From NCBI RefSeq assembly GCF_902804475.1, contig NZ_CADCSU010000099.1, positions 1-64,000 of the forward strand: a stretch of DNA of 64,000 nucleotides, written 5' to 3'. The notes under the pieces were generated by a model. That model saw only the letters and a list, made by a program, of their open reading frames with translations. It searched no databases and was not told the origin of the DNA. The DNA comes from Flavobacterium bizetiae. GTDB taxonomy: Bacteria; Bacteroidota; Bacteroidia; Flavobacteriales; Flavobacteriaceae. Below, in pieces: positions 60,090 to 64,000 of this stretch (the first letter of the stretch is position 1; every line of letters begins with the position of its first letter). Made by a program: the position numbers and the translations under genes.

Positions 60090-60728
60090 TTATAGATTAC
60101 TTAGTTGGTAAACCTCATCTAATTCTTCATTTGATGCGATATTTACATTCAAATCAGTTACAAAACCTGAATTTAAACCGTAAACCCATCCGTGAAGCAT
60201 TAAATCCTGACCGTTTTTCCAGGCTCCTTGTACGATTGAAGTTTTTGCTAAATTGTATACTTGTTCTTTAGCATTAATTTCAACAAAAGCATTAAAACGT
60301 TCTGTTTCATCTTCAATTGAGTTAAGATACTTATCGTGTAAACGATATTCATCTTTAATGTGACGAATCCAGTTGTCAATAATTCCAACAGACATATTTC
60401 CCATTGCTGCTTTTACACCACCACAACCGTAATGTCCGCACACGATAACGTGTTTTACTTTAAGAACATTTACTGCATAATCCAGAACACTCAACATATT
60501 CATATCTGAGTGTACTACCATATTTGCAATATTACGGTGTACAAAAACTTCTCCAGGTTTAGCTCCAATAATCTCATTTGCAGGAACACGGCTATCAGAA
60601 CATCCAATCCATAATAATGGCGGAGTTTGTCCTTTGGCTAAATCTGCAAAAAAGTTAGGGTCTAATGCTAATGATTTTTCAACCCATTCTTTATTATTCT
60701 CTAATAACTGCTCATAAAACTTTCTCAT
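60090..60728 (-). CDS. can: Beta-carbonic anhydrase
   Basis: Interconverts CO2 and bicarbonate with zinc. 212 residues with WIGCSDSRVPANEI (zinc Cys and the Asp-Arg dyad) and GHYGCGGVKAAM (zinc His and Cys), as in E. coli Can. It follows the SulP transporter gene on the same strand by 124 bases. The pair suggests bicarbonate uptake coupled to conversion. Confidence 0.94.
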   Translation of the reverse strand: MRKFYEQLLENNKEWVEKSLALDPNFFADLAKGQTPPLLWIGCSDSRVPANEIIGAKPGEVFVHRNIANMVVHSDMNMLSVLDYAVNVLKVKHVIVCGHYGCGGVKAAMGNMSVGIIDNWIRHIKDEYRLHDKYLNSIEDETERFNAFVEINAKEQVYNLAKTSIVQGAWKNGQDLMLHGWVYGLNSGFVTDLNVNIASNEELDEVYQLSNL

Positions 60729-60852
60729 TGTATTTTTGTTTTTTTGAATGGTATTTCTACATGTTTAAACATATTAAAAATAACTATTGTAAAGTTATCT
60801 AATTTTTCATATTTCTCACAATGAAGAAATACCTTTAATTAATTTAATTTGT

Positions 60853-62502
60853 TTAAAAATCTTCTTTTATGGTTTCTTTTTTAACCAACGCTCTCTTTGC
60901 AACATCATAATAATGCTCAATTGATACGTGATTACTAAGATCCGGTGAATTTTCAAGCTCATAAGCTTCTTTAAATCCTTTTAGTTTTACTTTGATGTTG
61001 TCATCTACAGCGCGGGTTTCTTTAAACTCACGAATTAAATCCAGAACATCATGAGCAATATACTCTGTATCCTGTGCATTGATGATTACCTTAGAGTTTT
61101 CCGGAATTTCATTCAATGTTAATTTAATCGCTGCTTTGTTCAGGAATGAAACTTCCTGAGCCAAATCGATATGAATAACATCTCCGTCTTCGTATTCTTC
61201 TTTTTTGAAGCTGTAAGCTCTTTTTAAGTTTCCTCTCAATACAAAAATTACACTAATGATAATTCCTAACGCCACTCCTTTAAGTAAATCCGTAGCTACA
61301 ACAAATACTAATGTTGCAACGAAAGGGATGAATTGGTATTTTCCTTTCTCCCAGAAATGTTTGAAAGTGGCAGGTTTAGCTAATTTGTATCCTACTAGAA
61401 TTAATACAGTTGCCAAAGTTGCCAACGGAATTTTATTTAAAAGTGCCGGAATAGACAAAACACTTAATAGCAACAATACACCATGAATAATAGATGACAT
61501 CTTAGATTTTGCACCTGCATTATTGTTGGCAGATGATCTTACTACAACTGATGTCATTGGTAAACCACCTAAAAGTGAACTCACCATATTACCGATACCT
61601 TGTGCTTTTAACTCAACATTGGTGTTGGTATAACGTTTTTGAACATCCATTCTATCAGAAGCTTCAATACAAAGCAATGTTTCTATAGAAGCTACAATGG
61701 CAATTGTAATAGCAACTACCCAAACTTGTGGATTGGTAACCGCAGCAAAATTTGGTGTAATTAGAATAGATTTAAATTCATCAAAAGACTTTGGAACTGG
61801 CAATGAAACCAAATGTTCTTTTGCAATCGCCAATGAGCTTCCTGTAGATATAAAAAATTCATTTAAAGCTATACCTATAAGAACGGCAACAAGTGCTCCC
61901 GGAATTAATTTTAATTTCTTTAAAAAAGATACTTTATCCCACGAGATCAATATCACCAGTGAAACCAGCGAAATAACAACTGCACCTAAGTGAATATGGT
62001 TTAAAACATCAAATAAAAATGAAAAAGAGTTGCTTCCATCGTTTTGAATAAAAGCCTGATCACCCTCAAAATCTGCATCATAACCAAAAGCATGAGGCAA
62101 TTGTTTTAAAATAATAATGATCCCGATACCTGCCAACATTCCTTCAATAACATTTGTTGGAAAATAGTTTGAGATACTTCCGGCTCTTAAAAACCCTAAT
62201 GCTAACTGAATTAGTCCCGCAATAAAAACAGACATTAAAAACACATCGAAAGCACCAAAATCAGTAATAGCAGTTAAAACAATAGCTGTTAATCCAGCTG
62301 CTGGCCCCGAAACACTAATGTGTGACTGGCTTAAATAGCCTACCACAATACCACCAATAACACCCGAGATAATACCAGAAAACAACGGCGCTCCAGAAGC
62401 CATTGCAATACCTAAACACAATGGAAGAGCCACCAGGAAAACCACTAAACCTGAAGCAAAATCAGATTTAAGGTTGGCAAAAAGATTGATTTTTTTTGTC
62501 AT
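60853..62502 (-). CDS. SulP-family anion transporter (probable bicarbonate)
   Basis: 549 residues with about 11-14 membrane helices: the N-terminal SulP segment ASGLVVFLVALPLCLGIAMASGAP, SGPAAGLTAI, and the conserved region QGIGNMVSSLLGGLPMTSVVVRSSAN. A C-terminal cytoplasmic STAS-like domain (about 440-549) has LNKAAIKLTLNEIPENSKVIINA. Members move sulfate, bicarbonate or dicarboxylates. The carbonic anhydrase gene immediately downstream points to bicarbonate (Na-dependent BicA-like). Confidence 0.88.
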   Translation of the reverse strand: MTKKINLFANLKSDFASGLVVFLVALPLCLGIAMASGAPLFSGIISGVIGGIVVGYLSQSHISVSGPAAGLTAIVLTAITDFGAFDVFLMSVFIAGLIQLALGFLRAGSISNYFPTNVIEGMLAGIGIIIILKQLPHAFGYDADFEGDQAFIQNDGSNSFSFLFDVLNHIHLGAVVISLVSLVILISWDKVSFLKKLKLIPGALVAVLIGIALNEFFISTGSSLAIAKEHLVSLPVPKSFDEFKSILITPNFAAVTNPQVWVVAITIAIVASIETLLCIEASDRMDVQKRYTNTNVELKAQGIGNMVSSLLGGLPMTSVVVRSSANNNAGAKSKMSSIIHGVLLLLSVLSIPALLNKIPLATLATVLILVGYKLAKPATFKHFWEKGKYQFIPFVATLVFVVATDLLKGVALGIIISVIFVLRGNLKRAYSFKKEEYEDGDVIHIDLAQEVSFLNKAAIKLTLNEIPENSKVIINAQDTEYIAHDVLDLIREFKETRAVDDNIKVKLKGFKEAYELENSPDLSNHVSIEHYYDVAKRALVKKETIKEDF

Positions 62503-62587
62503 AATAATACAATACTAAAAAAATTATTCATTAAAGATTTACCACATTTACTAAAAAATGCAGCGTAGTTCAAAATAATCGGAAGTA

Positions 62588-62869
62588 TTATACCAAGTTG
62601 GGAGGTGGAGCAAATATGCTCGGAGAAATATTATCTAATTTTACGATGTTTTCAGAAACAATCGTTTTCTTTTGAATATAAACGGGTAATAAAACCTCGT
62701 GTTCTAATATTACAGGATGTACAATAGATTTTAGTTCTTTATGAACTTCCTCTTCTGCACAATTGAAAGATATAGCCGTATTTGTCCCTTTCTTTATCGC
62801 CTGAACAATTGTTGGGGTCGATAAGAAGGCAATAAATATGAATAATAATATGCGGGCTAGTATTTTCAT
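62588..62869 (-). CDS. Small hypothetical membrane or exported protein
   Basis: 93 residues from ATG 62869 (MKILARILLFIFIAFLSTPT); the frame extends to 62893 but this start gives a proper signal or anchor. A single hydrophobic segment is followed by a polar region and the proline-rich end SPSIFAPPPNLV. It resembles short flavobacterial proteins seen next to cation or anion transporters. Function unknown. Confidence 0.5.
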   Translation of the reverse strand: MKILARILLFIFIAFLSTPTIVQAIKKGTNTAISFNCAEEEVHKELKSIVHPVILEHEVLLPVYIQKKTIVSENIVKLDNISPSIFAPPPNLV

Positions 62870-62942
62870 CGAAGCAAAAATAGTGTTAAACAAATAAAAT
62901 CAAAGCGCGAGGGCAAAATTTTTATACAAATTTAACAATAAC

Positions 62943-62981
62943 AAAAAAGCAGAATTATCAAATTTGATAATTCTGCTTTTA
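62943..62981. terminator. Strong bidirectional hairpin terminator
   Basis: A 16-bp stem, AAAAGCAGAATTATCA mirrored on the other side, with a 4-base AATT core. It serves the dps gene on the minus strand. Confidence 0.85.
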
Positions 62982-63001
62982 ATTATTTCACAAACAAGGC
63001 T

Positions 63002-63481
63002 TTACAATTCTTCTTCTAACCAGGCTCTCATCATCCAGATTGTTTTTTCCTGCTCTGCAATGAAGTCGCTCATCAAAGAATTTGTCCCTTCGTCATTAAT
63101 TTCGTCAGATTGTTTTAAAATTTCTCTTTCGATTTTTAATAAATCAGATAGAGAGTTTATAATTAGGTGAACTGCTTTCTCATCGTTTGAGATATTTTTT
63201 CCAACCGCTAATTTGTTATTTTTAATATAATCTTCAAATGTATGTAATGGAGTTCCTCCTATCGTTAAAACTCTTTCTGCAATCATATCGATTTTTAACT
63301 GGGCATCTGTATACAATTCTTCGAACTTAACATGTAAGTCAAAAAAACGTTTACCACGAATGTTCCAGTGGATTCCTCTTAAGTTTTGGTAATAAACCTG
63401 AAAATTTGATAACAGAATATTTAATTCCTTTACTAACAATTCTGACTCTTTTACAGGTAATCCTAAAATATTTGTTTTCAT
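63002..63481 (-). CDS. dps: Dps/ferritin-like DNA-binding protein
   Basis: Stores iron and protects DNA by using peroxide at its ferroxidase site. 159 residues. The inter-subunit ferroxidase residues lie in GIHWNIRGKRFFDLHVKFEELYTD (the His, then Asp and Glu) followed by the IAERVLTIGG helix. The N-terminus lacks a long basic tail. A TAAATTTG box (63510-63517, minus strand) lies 28 bases before the ATG. It is divergent from an oxyR-type gene, so peroxide control is likely. Confidence 0.93.
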   Translation of the reverse strand: MKTNILGLPVKESELLVKELNILLSNFQVYYQNLRGIHWNIRGKRFFDLHVKFEELYTDAQLKIDMIAERVLTIGGTPLHTFEDYIKNNKLAVGKNISNDEKAVHLIINSLSDLLKIEREILKQSDEINDEGTNSLMSDFIAEQEKTIWMMRAWLEEEL

Positions 63482-63509
63482 AGCTTTTCGTTTTATAATA
63501 AGTTTACTA

Positions 63510-63517
63510 CAAATTTA
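63510..63517 (-). promoter_or_regulatory. -7 box of dps
   Basis: TAAATTTG on the minus strand, an exact TANNTTTG match, located in the 108-bp dps-oxyR intergenic region. Confidence 0.5.
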
Positions 63518-63561
63518 ATATAAGTTCTTTAAAAATATTATAAAAAAAAATTATATTTTCT

Positions 63562-63569
63562 TATTTTTG
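63562..63569 (+). promoter_or_regulatory. -7 box of oxyR
   Basis: TATTTTTG on the plus strand, 20 bases before the oxyR ATG. It matches TANNTTTG. Confidence 0.45.
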
Positions 63570-63589
63570 CATCAAAAAATACTATCAAG

Positions 63590-64000
63590 ATGACTATAAC
63601 TCAATTACAATATGTATTAGCCGTTGCCGAGCATAAAAATTTTACACTAGCTGCCGAAAAATGTTTTGTTACACAACCTACATTAAGTATGCAGATTCAA
63701 AAAATCGAAGAAGAACTTAATATTTTAATTTTTGACAGAAGTAAGAAACCAATCCAGCTTACAGATATTGGTCAGAAAATTGTCAATCAGGCCAAGAACA
63801 TTGTAAACGAAGCAGATAGAATCAAAGATATTGTAGAACAGCAAAAAGGTTTTATTGGTGGAGAATTTCGTTTAGGAATTATCCCAACCATCATGCCTAC
63901 CCTATTGCCAATGTTTTTGAATAACTTCATCAAAAAGTATCCTAAAGTAAAGCTTTTAATCGAAGAGCTGAATACAGATGAAATTATTGTAAAATTAAAA
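63590..64000 (+). CDS. oxyR: LysR-type regulator, OxyR-like (cut by the window end)
   Basis: The first 137 codons are present. The N-terminal LysR helix-turn-helix is clear: TQLQYVLAVAEHKNFTLAAEKCFVTQPTLSMQIQKIEEEL, then FDRSKKPIQLTDIG and the start of the effector domain (FRLGIIPTIMPTLLPMFL). The wording of the HTH and the IIPTIxPYLLP-type segment is that of OxyR. The regulatory cysteines would lie beyond the window. Divergence from dps supports a peroxide sensor. Confidence 0.88.
   Translation, partial: MTITQLQYVLAVAEHKNFTLAAEKCFVTQPTLSMQIQKIEEELNILIFDRSKKPIQLTDIGQKIVNQAKNIVNEADRIKDIVEQQKGFIGGEFRLGIIPTIMPTLLPMFLNNFIKKYPKVKLLIEELNTDEIIVKLK

Overview
The window looks like a chromosomal segment of a Flavobacterium or close relative (Bacteroidota). 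It is AT-rich. Several promoters match the Bacteroidota form (TTG, about 20 bases, TANNTTTG). Genes include a type IX secretion (T9SS) exoenzyme, a BshB1-type deacetylase, OMP_b-brl-type TonB receptors, a LETM1-related protein and many lipoproteins. Dispersed flavobacterial repeats fill many gaps.

Layout. 0.2-6.2 kb (mostly minus strand): nadA-nadB for NAD synthesis, two tRNA-His genes with matching terminators, bshB1, and an isochorismate synthase/hotdog thioesterase pair (menaquinone). 6.4-21 kb (mostly plus strand): a beta-helix lipoprotein, a T9SS-secreted endonuclease I, purL, a wrecked [NiFe]-hydrogenase maturation locus (hypE, hypD and nickel permease, all broken), a TonB-dependent receptor and an acyl-CoA synthetase. 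45.3-51.8 kb: a MarR-controlled beta-oxidation operon interrupted by a 23S-IVS-type gene. 52-64 kb: BCCT transporter, GH18 chitinase, small envelope proteins, Cu/Zn SOD, LETM1-related protein, carbonic anhydrase plus SulP transporter, and dps divergent from oxyR.

The striking part is 21-45 kb, which I read as an RNA-repair island. It holds an RLIG1-like RNA ligase followed by an ATP-grasp protein, a slipin, two RlaP-type nucleotidyltransferases, RtcB, a RING/TerD-like protein, a 3'-5' exonuclease, TatD, WGR and SWIM proteins, and a WYL regulator. Three of the repair genes are preceded on the same strand by tRNA-like RNA genes: a circularly permuted, Y-RNA-like tRNA mimic before slipin; three divergent tRNAs before the RNA ligase; and an array with five copies of a GAAGTAA-N7-TTGACC element before the RING/TerD gene. 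That array contains a tRNA-Lys interrupted by 45 nt. A near-identical inverted repeat (ACTGCGCAG-N5-CTGCGCAGT) lies at a fixed 15-16 nt from a TTTG box at four promoters, leading to the slipin/Y-RNA unit, rtcB, and twice to the array/RING-TerD unit. This suggests a single regulon. The WYL protein is a candidate regulator.

Between the tRNA cluster and the WGR gene lie two diverged copies of a cassette of about 0.75 kb. Each copy encodes two previously untracked small proteins (41 aa and 31-32 aa) whose differences are largely synonymous in the conserved parts, each with its own promoter and terminator. The gene between the cassettes has picked up the 3' tail of a slipin gene. All functional statements rest on motif recognition by eye. 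No searches were run.
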